This document shows, piece by piece, positions 8,561 through 16,967 of a stretch of DNA of 64,000 nt. A model generated the notes under the pieces. The model had not been told where the DNA came from and ran no database searches. It saw only the letters and a list, made by a program, of their open reading frames with translations. Made by a program: the position numbers and the translations under genes. The stretch comes from UBA668 sp041394605 (GTDB lineage Bacteria; Actinomycetota; Acidimicrobiia; Acidimicrobiales; Ilumatobacteraceae). The first letter of the stretch is position 1, and every line of letters starts with the position of its first letter. The stretch is taken from the NCBI GenBank assembly GCA_041394605.1, contig JAWKHX010000009.1, positions 62,001-126,000 on the forward strand. Direction: 5' to 3'.

Positions 8561-10261
8561 TCAGGCCTCGGTGTCGCGGCGGGCGCGGCGGGACGCCACG
8601 CGGTCGGCGCGCACCTCGCGGAGCCGGGCGCCGCGGCAGTGCTCCAGCGGGTCGAAGTCGACCGGGTCGGGTGGCACCATGGCGGGGTCCACCAGCTGCT
8701 GGCCCATGAACATCTCGACGATCAGCGGCCGGTCGAGGATCTTGCTGGCGCAGAACACCCCGCCGGTCACCCCACCGGCGATGCCGTGGCCGCTGACGGT
8801 GTTGGCGCCCACCACCCACAGGCCATCGATCTCGGTGCGATGGTCGGGCCGGTGGTCGCCGGTCTGCTCGGGCGTGTGCATGTAGCCGTAGCTGGTGCCG
8901 CCGGTGGAGTGGATGTAGCGCTCGTGGCTGAGCGTCGTGGCCAACTCGCAGTGGACGAGGTGGTCGCGCAGCGGGCCGAGCACCTGTTCCGCGGCGTTGA
9001 GCAGCTTGTCGGTCAGCTCCTGCTTACGCGCCAGGTAGGTGTCGTTGCGCCGGTACTTCCCGCCGTCGGCCGGGCCGGTGACCACGCCCCAGTACTCGTG
9101 GCCGCGGGGCGCCAGCGTCATCACCTGGAAGTTGGTGTGGCCGGGCGGGCACAGCTCGCCGTTGCCGGGGTCCTTCCGCGAGGCGAGCGCGATGTAGGCG
9201 AAGGGCACATTGCCGTCTGGCAGCACGCCGGTGTCCAGCTCCTCGTAGAGCTCGTCGGTGCGGTAGTCGGGGAACACGAAGTAGTTGGTGTTCGGCCCGT
9301 CGAGCACACGGTCCACCACCACGTACAGGCACACCAACCCGAGTGTCATCACCGCGTTGTCGGCCCAGGCGACGGTGCCGGGAGAGAGGTGCTCGCGGCC
9401 CACGAGGTGGTCGATGGTGCGGCGGTAGTCGGCGTTGGAGACCACCAGCGGCGCTTCGATCTCGGTGCCGTCCTCCAGCCGCACGCCGGTGACCCGGCCG
9501 CGGTCCACGAGGATGCGGTCGGCGCCCGCCAGGCAGCGCACCTCGCCGCCGAGCGCCTCGATCACCTGGATCAGCCGGGCCGGGATGACCTGGCCGCCAC
9601 CCTCCGGGTAATAGGCGCCGCCCATGTAGTGGTTGATGATGCCGGCGTGCATCAGCACGATGCTCTGCTTCGGGCCACCGGCGTACAGGCCGCTCCAGTG
9701 GTCCAGTACGGCCACCGCCTGCTGGCTGAGCTCGCACTCGCTGAACAGTTCGTGCAGGGTGCGGTGGGCCCACAGGTCGAAGGTCGGCCGCTCGCCACCG
9801 AAGATGTCGCGGCTCTGCTCGGCCACCTCGCGCAACACCGTCATGCACCGCTCGATCCCGGCCCGTTCGGTGGGGAACTGCTCCACCAGCCGGCGCTCGT
9901 ACTCCTCCCAACTGGCGGGTACGCGGAACGTGAAGTCGGGGAAGGTGAGGGTGTCGAAGCCGTCGTCGTCGAGGCGTCGGAAGTGCAGCCGGTCGCCGAT
10001 GCCGAGGGCGTTGAACACCGCCGGAAACAGCCCGCCCGGGCCGCACTCGCCGATGTAATGGACGCCCACGTCGAACTCGAACCAGTCGTGCCCGCCGTCC
10101 GGGCGGGCGTGGTTGCGGCGGAACACCTGCATGTTCCCGCCGGCCACGTCGTGCCGCTCCAGCACCAGCACCCGCTTGCCCGCCGACGCCAGGCACGCGG
10201 CGGTGGTGAGCCCGCCAGGCCCGGACCCCACCACGACGGCGTCCCACTCTTCGGTCGTCAT
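8561..10261 (-). CDS. FAD-dependent phytoene-desaturase/retinol-saturase-like oxidoreductase
   Basis: The protein has 566 residues. An N-terminal dinucleotide-binding motif VVVGSGPGGLTTAACLASAGKR (residues 10-31) is followed by LERHDVAGGNMQVFRR, the flavin-binding continuation seen in carotenoid isomerase, phytoene desaturase and retinol saturase relatives. FDVGVHYIGE and the C-terminal GLWVVGANTVSGHGIAGGVTGG are family-typical. It probably reduces or desaturates a polyunsaturated lipid; the substrate is unknown and no other carotenoid genes are adjacent apart from the polyprenyl synthase 6 kb away. Its upstream region (10262-10431) contains a perfect 28-bp palindrome. The ATG start opens MTTEEWDAVVVG. 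Confidence 0.8.
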   Translation of the reverse strand: MTTEEWDAVVVGSGPGGLTTAACLASAGKRVLVLERHDVAGGNMQVFRRNHARPDGGHDWFEFDVGVHYIGECGPGGLFPAVFNALGIGDRLHFRRLDDDGFDTLTFPDFTFRVPASWEEYERRLVEQFPTERAGIERCMTVLREVAEQSRDIFGGERPTFDLWAHRTLHELFSECELSQQAVAVLDHWSGLYAGGPKQSIVLMHAGIINHYMGGAYYPEGGGQVIPARLIQVIEALGGEVRCLAGADRILVDRGRVTGVRLEDGTEIEAPLVVSNADYRRTIDHLVGREHLSPGTVAWADNAVMTLGLVCLYVVVDRVLDGPNTNYFVFPDYRTDELYEELDTGVLPDGNVPFAYIALASRKDPGNGELCPPGHTNFQVMTLAPRGHEYWGVVTGPADGGKYRRNDTYLARKQELTDKLLNAAEQVLGPLRDHLVHCELATTLSHERYIHSTGGTSYGYMHTPEQTGDHRPDHRTEIDGLWVVGANTVSGHGIAGGVTGGVFCASKILDRPLIVEMFMGQQLVDPAMVPPDPVDFDPLEHCRGARLREVRADRVASRRARRDTEA

Positions 10262-10380
10262 CGCCTACCCCCTCCGGTCGTGTGACGCCGCGACCGTAGA
10301 CGGTCCGCGCCCCGTGCCCGTAGGGCCGAATGGCCCGCCGCCCCCGGTGAAGTGACGCGATGAGACCCGGCGCCACCTGG

Positions 10381-10408
10381 GAAGTGACGTGATATATCAC
10401 GTCACTTC
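10381..10408. promoter_or_regulatory. Perfect 28-bp palindrome upstream of the FAD oxidoreductase, probable operator
   Basis: The half-site GAAGTGACGTGATA is followed by its exact reverse complement, giving an uninterrupted 28-bp dyad with an AT-rich centre (GATATATC) in a very GC-rich region. A degenerate copy of the half-site, GAAGTGACGCGAT, occurs at 10349-10361, 32 bp away. The dyad is 120 bp upstream of the oxidoreductase ATG and 24 bp downstream of the mutase stop. No T run follows on either strand, so an operator for a dimeric regulator is favoured over a terminator. Confidence 0.6.
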
Positions 10409-10431
10409 GGGGTTGGGGTTCGGGGTGGGGG

Positions 10432-12396
10432 TCAGGGGGTGGCGGTGGCGCGGTGGGCGGCGGCAAGGTGGGCCACGTCGTTCATGATTCGGCTGAGCTC
10501 GAAGTCCTTGGGCGTGTAGACCGCGCTGACCCCGGCGTCGGCCAGTCGCTGGCGGTCGTCCTCCGGGATGATGCCGCCCACCACCACAGGGGCGTCCACG
10601 CCTTCGGCGCGCAGGGAGTCCACGATCGCGGGCACCAGTTCGAGGTGACTGCCGGAGAGGATGGACAGGCCGATCACGTCGGGGTCCTCGTCGCGAGCGG
10701 AGGCCACGATCTGCTCCGGCGTCAGACGGATGCCGCTGTAGACCACCTCCATGCCGGCGTCGCGGGCGGCGACGGCGATCTGCTCGGCGCCGTTGCTGTG
10801 GCCGTCCAGGCCGGGCTTGGCCACGAGGAAGCGGGGCGGGCCGCCGGCCATGCCCTTCACGTACTCGGCCACGCTGGCCAGTTCGCCCACACGCCGGCCG
10901 ACCGCGGCGTTGACGCCGGTGGGGGCGCGGAACTCGCCGAACACGTCGCGCAGCACGCCCGCCCATTCGCCGGTGGTGCCGCCGGCCTTCGCCAGCGCGA
11001 TCGAGGGCTCCATGATGTTGCCGTCGCCGGCCGCAGCCTCGTGCAGCGCGGCGAGCGCAGCGTCCACCGCTGCCTGGTCGCGCGACGAGCGCCAGGCCCG
11101 GACGTCGGCGATCAGTTCGGTCTCCACCGCCGGGTCGACGGTGAGGATGTTGCCCGGAGTGTCCAGCGGGGAGGGCTCGGTCTCGGTGAAGCGGTTCACA
11201 CCCACCACGGTCTGCTCGCCGGCTTCGATCCGCCGGGTGCGCTCGGCCATCGAGCGCACCAGCCTGCCCTTCAACTCGTCCACCGCCGCGAAGGCGCCGC
11301 CGAGGGCCAGCACGTCCTGCAACTCGGCCCATGCGGCGTCGCGCAGTTCCTCCGTGCGGGCTTCCACCACGTGACTGCCGTCGAACAGGTCGCCGTACTC
11401 CAGCAGGTCGGTCTCGAACGCCAGCACCTGCTGCATGCGGAGCGACCACTGCTGGTCCCACGGGCGGGGCAGGCCCAGCGCTTCGTTCCACGCCGGCAAC
11501 TGCACGCTGCGCGCCCGGGCCTTCTTCGACAGGGTGACGGCCAGCATCTCCAGCACGATGCGCTGGATGTTGTTCTCCGGCTGGGCCTCGGTGAGGCCCA
11601 GCGAGTTCACCTGCACGCCGTAGCGGAAGCGGCGGGCCTTGGCGTCCTGCACGCCATAGCGCTCCAGGCCGATGCGGTCCCACAGATCGGTGAAGGCCCG
11701 CAGCTTGCAGATCTCCTCCACGAAGCGGATGCCGGCGTTGACGAAGAACGAGATGCTGCCGAACACCTGGGCGAACTGCTCGGGGGCCACCTGGCCGCTG
11801 GCCTGCACGGCGTCCAGCACGTCGATGGCGGTGGCCAGCGAGAAGGCGATCTCCTGCACGGGCGTGGCGCCGGCTTCCTGCAGGTGGTAGCTGCAGACGT
11901 TCATCGGGTTCCACTTCGGGGCGTGCTGGGCGCACCAGGCCACCATGTCCACGATCAGCCGCTTCGACGGCTCGGGCGGGAAGATGTACGTGCCGCGGGA
12001 CAGGTACTCCTTCACGATGTCGTTCTGAGTGGTGCCGCGCAGCGCGGCGGATGCCACGCCCTGCTCCTCGGCGTTGGCCACGTACAGCGCCAGCAACCAG
12101 GCGGCTGTGGCGTTGATGGTCATCGAGGTGTTCATCTGGCCAGGGGGAATCTGGTCCAGCAGGGTGCGCATGTGGCCGAGGTGGCACACCGGCACACCCA
12201 CCTTGCCGACCTCGCCGCGGGCGAGCACATGGTCCGGGTCGTAGCCGGTCTGGGTGGGCAGGTCGAACGCGATGGACAGCCCCGTCTGGCCCTTGGCCAG
12301 GTTCGTGCGGTACAGCTCGTTGGACGCCTTCGCCGACGAATGGCCGGAGTAGGTGCGCATCAGCCAGGGTTCGTCGCGCTTGCGGGGCTCGCTCAT
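10432..12396 (-). CDS. ecm: Ethylmalonyl-CoA mutase-type, B12-dependent acyl-CoA mutase (MeaA/Ecm family)
   Basis: The protein has 654 residues. The N-terminal mutase barrel reads LMRTYSGHSSAKASNELYR, then GLSIAFDLPTQTGYDPDH, LARGEVGKVGVPVCHL and GQMNTSMTINATAAWLL. These strings match MeaA/ethylmalonyl-CoA mutase rather than methylmalonyl-CoA mutase, which has a different 'DLATHRGYDSDHPR' version. The C-terminal cobalamin domain carries the base-off ligand motif D-G-H-S-N-G (about residue 528) followed by GLSILSGSHL. The reaction is (2R)-ethylmalonyl-CoA to methylsuccinyl-CoA in the ethylmalonyl-CoA pathway. A 3-hydroxyacyl-CoA dehydrogenase lies 3 kb away; crotonyl-CoA carboxylase/reductase is not in the window. 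The start ATG is divergent from the acyltransferase gene. Confidence 0.82.
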   Translation of the reverse strand: MSEPRKRDEPWLMRTYSGHSSAKASNELYRTNLAKGQTGLSIAFDLPTQTGYDPDHVLARGEVGKVGVPVCHLGHMRTLLDQIPPGQMNTSMTINATAAWLLALYVANAEEQGVASAALRGTTQNDIVKEYLSRGTYIFPPEPSKRLIVDMVAWCAQHAPKWNPMNVCSYHLQEAGATPVQEIAFSLATAIDVLDAVQASGQVAPEQFAQVFGSISFFVNAGIRFVEEICKLRAFTDLWDRIGLERYGVQDAKARRFRYGVQVNSLGLTEAQPENNIQRIVLEMLAVTLSKKARARSVQLPAWNEALGLPRPWDQQWSLRMQQVLAFETDLLEYGDLFDGSHVVEARTEELRDAAWAELQDVLALGGAFAAVDELKGRLVRSMAERTRRIEAGEQTVVGVNRFTETEPSPLDTPGNILTVDPAVETELIADVRAWRSSRDQAAVDAALAALHEAAAGDGNIMEPSIALAKAGGTTGEWAGVLRDVFGEFRAPTGVNAAVGRRVGELASVAEYVKGMAGGPPRFLVAKPGLDGHSNGAEQIAVAARDAGMEVVYSGIRLTPEQIVASARDEDPDVIGLSILSGSHLELVPAIVDSLRAEGVDAPVVVGGIIPEDDRQRLADAGVSAVYTPKDFELSRIMNDVAHLAAAHRATATP

Positions 12397-12550
12397 GGGC
12401 CCCAGTGTGGTCGGCCGGGGGCCCGGATTGCCACCCTGCGGACCCCCTCAGCCGATCGGTCAAGAACTTCTCAAGTTCGCCACGGGAACGGTCGATGACT
12501 CCTGCAACGCATGGCGGCTCCGAGCGGGGTGCCGCCGAGCGGGCGGGATG

Positions 12551-12582
12551 GGAACGCCGGGCCGAGCGGGGCCCGGCGTTCC
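12551..12582. other. Strong hairpin in the divergent intergenic region
   Basis: GGAACGCCGGGCC and its exact complement (13-bp stem) enclose a 6-nt loop in the 283-bp gap between the divergent starts of the mutase and the acyltransferase gene. It could be a leader structure of the acyltransferase mRNA or simply a GC-rich dyad. The rest of the gap (12397-12679) shows no ORF or promoter that I can support. Confidence 0.4.
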
Positions 12583-12679
12583 TGCATTCCGGGCCTGGTT
12601 GCGCCGCGCCCCGCCGTGGTGCAGCATTCCACCGCCCGCCGTCGGCCACCCACGCCGACCACCACCGCAACGCTCCTCG

Positions 12680-14659
12680 ATGACCACGCCCCGCTTCGCC
12701 CACCAACCTGCGCTCGACGGCCTGCGGGGCCTCGCCGTGCTGGCGGTGCTGGCGTTCCACCTGCGCTGGTCGGCGGCGTCGGGCGGCTTCCTCGGGGTGT
12801 CGTTCTTCTTCACGCTCTCCGGGTTCCTCATCACCTCACTGCTGCTGGCGGAACACGCGGGGTCGGGCCGGCTGGACTTGAAGGCCTTCTACGCCCGTCG
12901 CATCCGCCGCCTGCTGCCGGGCCAGTTGCTGTGCCTGGCGCTGGCGATGGTGGTGGTGCTGGCCCGCCCCGAGGTGTACCCGGGTCGCCGCCTGGCGAGC
13001 GATGCCGGTTGGGCCGCCAGCCAGTTGTTCAACTGGCACCTGCTCGGTGACCACCGCACCTACGCAGACCTGTTCGGCCGGCAGACCTCACCGCTGGAGC
13101 ACTTCTGGTCGCTGGCCGTGGAGGAGCAGATCTACCTCGTGTTCCCGGTGCTGATGGCGCTGTTCCTGGCCAGGCCGGCGGCACGGAAGGTGGGTGTGGC
13201 GGTCCTGACGCTCGTGATCGTGGTGCCCACGCTGCTCGCCGGGCAGGTGACGGGTAACACCGCCTACCTGGCCACCCAGTTCCGCATGACCGAGTTCGCC
13301 GTGGGTGTTGCCGCGGCGTTGCTGTTGGCCCGGTGGATCCGGCAGGGCGGCGCACCGCCGCTGGTGACCGCCATCAAAGGCCCCGCAGGCGTGGTGGCGG
13401 GTGCGGCGCTGGTGGCCGTGGTGGTGGCCACCACGCTCGGCTCCACCTGGGTCTACCGCGGTGGGTTGACGGCAGTGGCGGCGGCGGGTGCCGTGGTGCT
13501 GCTGGGCACTGCGGGCGCCACCCGCGGCCCGGCGCGCCTGCTGGCGGCCGCGCCGCTGCGCCAGGTGGGCCTGGTGAGCTACGGCCTGTACCTCTACCAC
13601 TGGCCCGTGTTCCTCACGGTGGACACGTTCGACTGGGGGCGAGGCGCCGCGGGTGCCGTCGTGAAACTGGTGACCACGGGGCTGCTGGCTGCCGCCTCGT
13701 TCCACCTGCTCGAGCAGCCGGTGCGCCGCCGTCGACCCCTGGCCGGGCGGCGGGCCGTGGCGGTGGCGGTGGCCGGTGCGGCGCTGCTGGTGGGCGTGGT
13801 GGTCACCGCCGACGCGGCGCCGCAGGTGGTGACGGCGACGGAGCAGATCGACCCGGAGGCGGCGGAGGCCGTGGGCCTCACCACCAGCACGGTCGCCACA
13901 GCGGGTGGCTCGACCACGCTGCCGGCGGCTGGCGGCCCTGCCGTGCCGGTGCTGCCCACCGTGTTGCTGGTGGGCGATTCCACCGCGGCGTCGTTGGGTG
14001 CCGGCCTGGTGCAGGCCGCCGCCGCCGACCCGGGCGGCACCGGTCGCATCACCGTCAACGCCAGTGGAGCCTGCGGCCTGGTGCGCGGCGGCGACTATCA
14101 GGACGAGGTGCTGAACTCCGCGCTGAAGATGACCTGCCCGGCGCTGATCTGGCAGGACGCGCCCGCCGTCACGAGTGCCAGCCGGCCGATGTTCGTGGTG
14201 GTGTTGGTCAGCCTGCCGGACACCTGGGAGCGCAGCTGGGACGGCGGCGCGACCTGGGCCGACCCGGCGGAGAGCGAGGAGTTCCGGGCCCGCCTGGCGA
14301 CCGACTACGCCGAGTTCGCGGCGACGATGGTGGAGGCCGGTGCCGGGTGCGTGCTGTTCCTCCGCCCACCTGTTGCCCGGGTGGACCTGGGGGATGGGCT
14401 GGCGCCGGAGCGCAGCTTCACCGACGGCAGCCAGGAGGTTGTGGCCGCGGTGGTGGACGACGTGGCCGCCGACCCGCAGGTGGGGTGGGTGGACTTCGGA
14501 GGCGACTACGAGACCGGCCGCATCCACGCCGAGGACGGCGACCGGCCCGACGGCATCCACTTCTCCCTGGGGGCGGCGCAGCGGCTGGGTGACGAGTGGT
14601 TCTGGCCGCTGATGGGCTCGCTGGCCGCCGCCGGCGCCTGCCCGGACGGCCCGGTCTGA
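12680..14659 (+). CDS. Acyltransferase-3 (OafA/YrhL-like) membrane protein with C-terminal SGNH domain
   Basis: The protein is 659 residues. The N-terminal acyltransferase-3 domain reads ALDGLRGLAVLAVLAFHL (catalytic-region histidine), FFFTLSGFLITSLLL, FYARRIRRLLPG and FWSLAVEEQIYLVFP, with about ten membrane segments to about residue 380. After a Thr-rich linker comes an SGNH hydrolase-like domain with VLLVGDSTAASLG (about residue 430) and a late D-G-I-H-F-S. Proteins of this build O-acetylate surface or cell-wall polysaccharides, moving acetyl groups across the membrane. The ATG start gives the canonical N-terminus. It is convergent with aat, 19 bp away. Confidence 0.87.
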   Translation: MTTPRFAHQPALDGLRGLAVLAVLAFHLRWSAASGGFLGVSFFFTLSGFLITSLLLAEHAGSGRLDLKAFYARRIRRLLPGQLLCLALAMVVVLARPEVYPGRRLASDAGWAASQLFNWHLLGDHRTYADLFGRQTSPLEHFWSLAVEEQIYLVFPVLMALFLARPAARKVGVAVLTLVIVVPTLLAGQVTGNTAYLATQFRMTEFAVGVAAALLLARWIRQGGAPPLVTAIKGPAGVVAGAALVAVVVATTLGSTWVYRGGLTAVAAAGAVVLLGTAGATRGPARLLAAAPLRQVGLVSYGLYLYHWPVFLTVDTFDWGRGAAGAVVKLVTTGLLAAASFHLLEQPVRRRRPLAGRRAVAVAVAGAALLVGVVVTADAAPQVVTATEQIDPEAAEAVGLTTSTVATAGGSTTLPAAGGPAVPVLPTVLLVGDSTAASLGAGLVQAAAADPGGTGRITVNASGACGLVRGGDYQDEVLNSALKMTCPALIWQDAPAVTSASRPMFVVVLVSLPDTWERSWDGGATWADPAESEEFRARLATDYAEFAATMVEAGAGCVLFLRPPVARVDLGDGLAPERSFTDGSQEVVAAVVDDVAADPQVGWVDFGGDYETGRIHAEDGDRPDGIHFSLGAAQRLGDEWFWPLMGSLAAAGACPDGPV

Positions 14660-14678
14660 GCCGTTCGCCCCTGGCCGG

Positions 14679-15344
14679 TCAAGCCGTGGCGGCGCGCAGG
14701 AGTTCCAGGTACTCGGGGCGGGGCACCGACACCGCGCCCAACGAGGCGAGGTGGGCGGTGTTCCACTGCACGTCCAGCAGGGTGGCGCCGGCGTCGCGGA
14801 GCAGGTCCACCAGGGCCACCAGCGCCACCTTGCTGGCATCGGTGGCGGTGTGGAACATGCTCTCCCCGGCGAAGAAGCGGCGGATGTGCACCCCGTACAG
14901 GCCGCCCACCAGTTCGCCATCGCGCCAGGTCTCCACGCTGTGGGCCCAGCCCATGCGGTGCAGTCGGGTGTAGGCATCCACGAACGGCTCGTTGATCCAG
15001 CCGTGAGGGCGGTGGGGGTCGGCGCACGCCCGCATCACCGGCTCGAAGGCGGTGTCCACGGTGACCTCGTAGCGGGCGCAACTCTTGCGCAGCGAGCGCG
15101 ACACCTTCAGCCCGTCGAGCGGGATGACACCGCGCGGGTCCGGCGACCACCAACCGACCCGGCGACCGCGGAAGGGCATGGGGAACAGCCCCGCCCGGTA
15201 GGCGGCCAGCAGGGTGCCGGGCTCCAGGTCGGCGCCCACGGCGACCAGGCCGTGCTCGTCGGCGGCCGACGGCGACGGCAGGTGCCAGCGGTTCGGCGGC
15301 GGCTCGACAGGGGTTCGCTGGAACGGGCCCGTCATCCCCTGCAT
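14679..15344 (-). CDS. aat: Leucyl/phenylalanyl-tRNA--protein transferase
   Basis: Aat, 221 residues, adds Leu or Phe from aminoacyl-tRNA to proteins with N-terminal Arg or Lys, making them substrates for ClpS-ClpAP. The family core is clear: LVAVGADLEPGTLLAAYRAGLFPM, WWSPDPRGVIPLD, VSRSLRKS, INEPFVDAYTRLHRMGWAHSVE, LVGGLYGV, GESMFH, DASKVALVALV, and the late LLDVQWNTAHLASLG. The start codon opening MQGMTGPFQRTP was taken; a shorter start four residues on is possible. clpS, the matching N-recognin, is at 54.8 kb in the same window. Confidence 0.93.
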   Translation of the reverse strand: MQGMTGPFQRTPVEPPPNRWHLPSPSAADEHGLVAVGADLEPGTLLAAYRAGLFPMPFRGRRVGWWSPDPRGVIPLDGLKVSRSLRKSCARYEVTVDTAFEPVMRACADPHRPHGWINEPFVDAYTRLHRMGWAHSVETWRDGELVGGLYGVHIRRFFAGESMFHTATDASKVALVALVDLLRDAGATLLDVQWNTAHLASLGAVSVPRPEYLELLRAATA

Positions 15345-15384
15345 GGTGGCACGTGCCGAGGGTGGGCCGGGTAGCCCGCCAGGA

Positions 15385-16236
15385 TCAGTACGGGTAGAAG
15401 CCCTGCTTGGTCTTGCGGCCCAGGCGGCCGGCGGCCACCATCCGCCGCAGGGTCGGCACGGCGGCGTAGTTCGGGTCGCGGAACTCGTCGTACAAAGCGT
15501 CGAGGATGGCCAGCGAGGTGTCCAGGCCCACCAGGTCCAGCAGGGCGAACGGCCCCATCGGGAAGTTGCAGCCGCCCTTCATGGCCGTGTCGATGTCGGC
15601 CATCGAGGCGGTGCCTTGCTCCCACATGCGCACGGCGTTGTTGAGGTACGGGAACAGGAGCGCATTGACGATGAAGCCGGCGCGGTCCTTCACCTCCACG
15701 GCGTCCTTGCCGCATGCAGTGGCGAACGCGAGCGCAGCGCTGATGGTGTCGTCGCTGGCGGTGATGGGGCGGACGATCTCCACCAGCTTCATCATCGGCG
15801 CCGGGTTGAAGAAGTGGACGCCGCACACCTTGTCCGGGCGCTGGGTGACCATGGCCATCTCCACCACCGGCAGGGTGCTGGTGTTGGTGGCCAGGATGCC
15901 CTCGGGCTTCACGATCTGCTCGAGTTCTTCGAACAGCGCCTTCTTCACGGCGAGGTCCTCCACCACGCTCTCGATGACGAGGTCGCAGTCGGCAAGCGCG
16001 CCGAGGTGGTCGGTGGTCTGGATGCGGGCCATGGTGGCGGCCCGGTCGTCCTCGGTGGCCTTGCCGCGCTCGATGGCCTTGGCGAAGCCCTTGTCGATGG
16101 CGGCCACCGATGCCTCGGCCGCGGCCTTGGTGCGCGACCGCAGCACCACGTCGAACCCGGCCTTTGCCGCCACTTCCGCCAGGCCAGAGCCCATGATGCC
16201 CGAACCGAGGATGCCGACCTTCTTGATCTCGCTCAT
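15385..16236 (-). CDS. 3-hydroxybutyryl-CoA dehydrogenase (3-hydroxyacyl-CoA dehydrogenase)
   Basis: The protein has 283 residues from the ATG opening MSEIKKVGILG. The NAD-binding motif G-I-L-G-S-G-I-M-G-S-G starts near residue 8; SVVEDLAVKKALFEELE, NTSTLPVVEMA and GVHFFNPAPMMKLVEIV (catalytic H and N region) follow, and the C-terminal domain has DRAGFIVNALLFPYLNNA and GPFALLDLVGLD. It oxidises 3-hydroxyacyl-CoA to 3-oxoacyl-CoA, in beta-oxidation or the acetoacetyl-CoA branch feeding the ethylmalonyl-CoA pathway (ecm is nearby). An alternative GTG start lies 9 bases upstream. A 12-bp dyad sits just upstream of the start. Confidence 0.92.
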   Translation of the reverse strand: MSEIKKVGILGSGIMGSGLAEVAAKAGFDVVLRSRTKAAAEASVAAIDKGFAKAIERGKATEDDRAATMARIQTTDHLGALADCDLVIESVVEDLAVKKALFEELEQIVKPEGILATNTSTLPVVEMAMVTQRPDKVCGVHFFNPAPMMKLVEIVRPITASDDTISAALAFATACGKDAVEVKDRAGFIVNALLFPYLNNAVRMWEQGTASMADIDTAMKGGCNFPMGPFALLDLVGLDTSLAILDALYDEFRDPNYAAVPTLRRMVAAGRLGRKTKQGFYPY

Positions 16237-16251
16237 AGAACCCACGTTAGC

Positions 16252-16263
16252 TACCCGCGGGTA
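16252..16263. promoter_or_regulatory. 12-bp dyad TACCCGCGGGTA between divergent genes, possible operator
   Basis: A perfect palindrome lies 16 bp upstream of the dehydrogenase ATG and 67 bp upstream of the HD-domain gene start. A related partial sequence, ACCCGCGTTACC, recurs near 16307. Position over the dehydrogenase promoter suggests repression by a TetR-like protein, but this is inference. Confidence 0.35.
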
Positions 16264-16329
16264 ACTTGCTCCAAGCGGAGGGGCCGGCGGGCATGCACGC
16301 GTCGCCCACCCGCGTTACCGTGCTACGTC

Positions 16330-16965
16330 ATGGCCGACACCCCCGCCCTGCCGGACCGCGACCCGGCCGCCACCATGCGGGCGGTCCTCGACTTCGTGCT
16401 GGAGGCCGACCGGCTGAAGGGGGTGGAGCGGCGCAACTGGCTGGCCGACGGCTCCCGCCGGGAGAACACCGCCGAACACAGCTGGCATCTCGGGATCATG
16501 GCGATGGTGCTGGCCCCGTTCGCCAGCGAGCCGATCGACGTCGGGCGAGCCGTGGCCATGGCGCTCGTGCACGACATCGTGGAGATCGACGCCGGCGACA
16601 CGTTCGCCTACGCCCAGATGGATCCTGCGGTGGCCGCCGCCAAGGTGGAGGCCGAGCAGCGTGCCGCCGATCGGCTGTTCGGCCTGCTGCCACCCGCCAC
16701 CGCCGCGTGGTTCCGCGAGCTGTGGGACGACTACGAGGCCGGGGGCACCCCGGAGGCCCGATTCGTGATGGCGGTGGACCGCTCCGCCCCGATGCTGCTG
16801 AACATCACCGAGGGTGGCTCCGCCTGGCGGGAGCACGGCATCACCCGCGAGAAGGTCATCGCCCGCAACGGCCGCCACGTGGAGCACGCCATCCCTGGGC
16901 TGTGGGCCGACCTGATGGGCCGGCTGGACGCCGCGGTCGCGCGCGGCGCGATCCCGGAGGCCTGA
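16330..16965 (+). CDS. HD-domain metal-dependent phosphohydrolase (YfbR/HDDC2-like)
   Basis: The protein is 211 residues. HD-superfamily metal ligands are visible: the first histidine in ENTAEHSWHLGIMAM (about residues 45-60), the HD pair in ALVHDIVEIDAGDT (about residue 80), and a late aspartate in MAVDRSAPML. The R-x-E-N-T-A-E-H-S string is typical of the 5'-deoxynucleotidase YfbR/HDDC2 group, which dephosphorylates deoxynucleoside monophosphates. The ATG at MADTPALP gives a normal N-terminus. The DUF2017 gene starts 3 bp after its stop, so the two are probably one transcript. Confidence 0.85.
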   Translation: MADTPALPDRDPAATMRAVLDFVLEADRLKGVERRNWLADGSRRENTAEHSWHLGIMAMVLAPFASEPIDVGRAVAMALVHDIVEIDAGDTFAYAQMDPAVAAAKVEAEQRAADRLFGLLPPATAAWFRELWDDYEAGGTPEARFVMAVDRSAPMLLNITEGGSAWREHGITREKVIARNGRHVEHAIPGLWADLMGRLDAAVARGAIPEA

Positions 16966-16967
16966 AC

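Noticed and set aside
8639..10285. A 548-codon open frame on the plus strand opposite the FAD oxidoreductase
   Set aside because: It is the antisense shadow of a clear flavoprotein gene; composition is His/Val/Gly-rich low-complexity as expected from complement of GC-rich codons.
10381..10408. The 28-bp palindrome as a transcription terminator of the mutase gene
   Set aside because: The centre is AT-rich with no loop, and no T run follows; an operator fits better, although termination is not excluded.
10453..12498. A 681-codon open frame opposite the ethylmalonyl-CoA mutase gene
   Set aside because: The mutase on the other strand has full-length family motifs; this frame has none and uses typical shadow composition.
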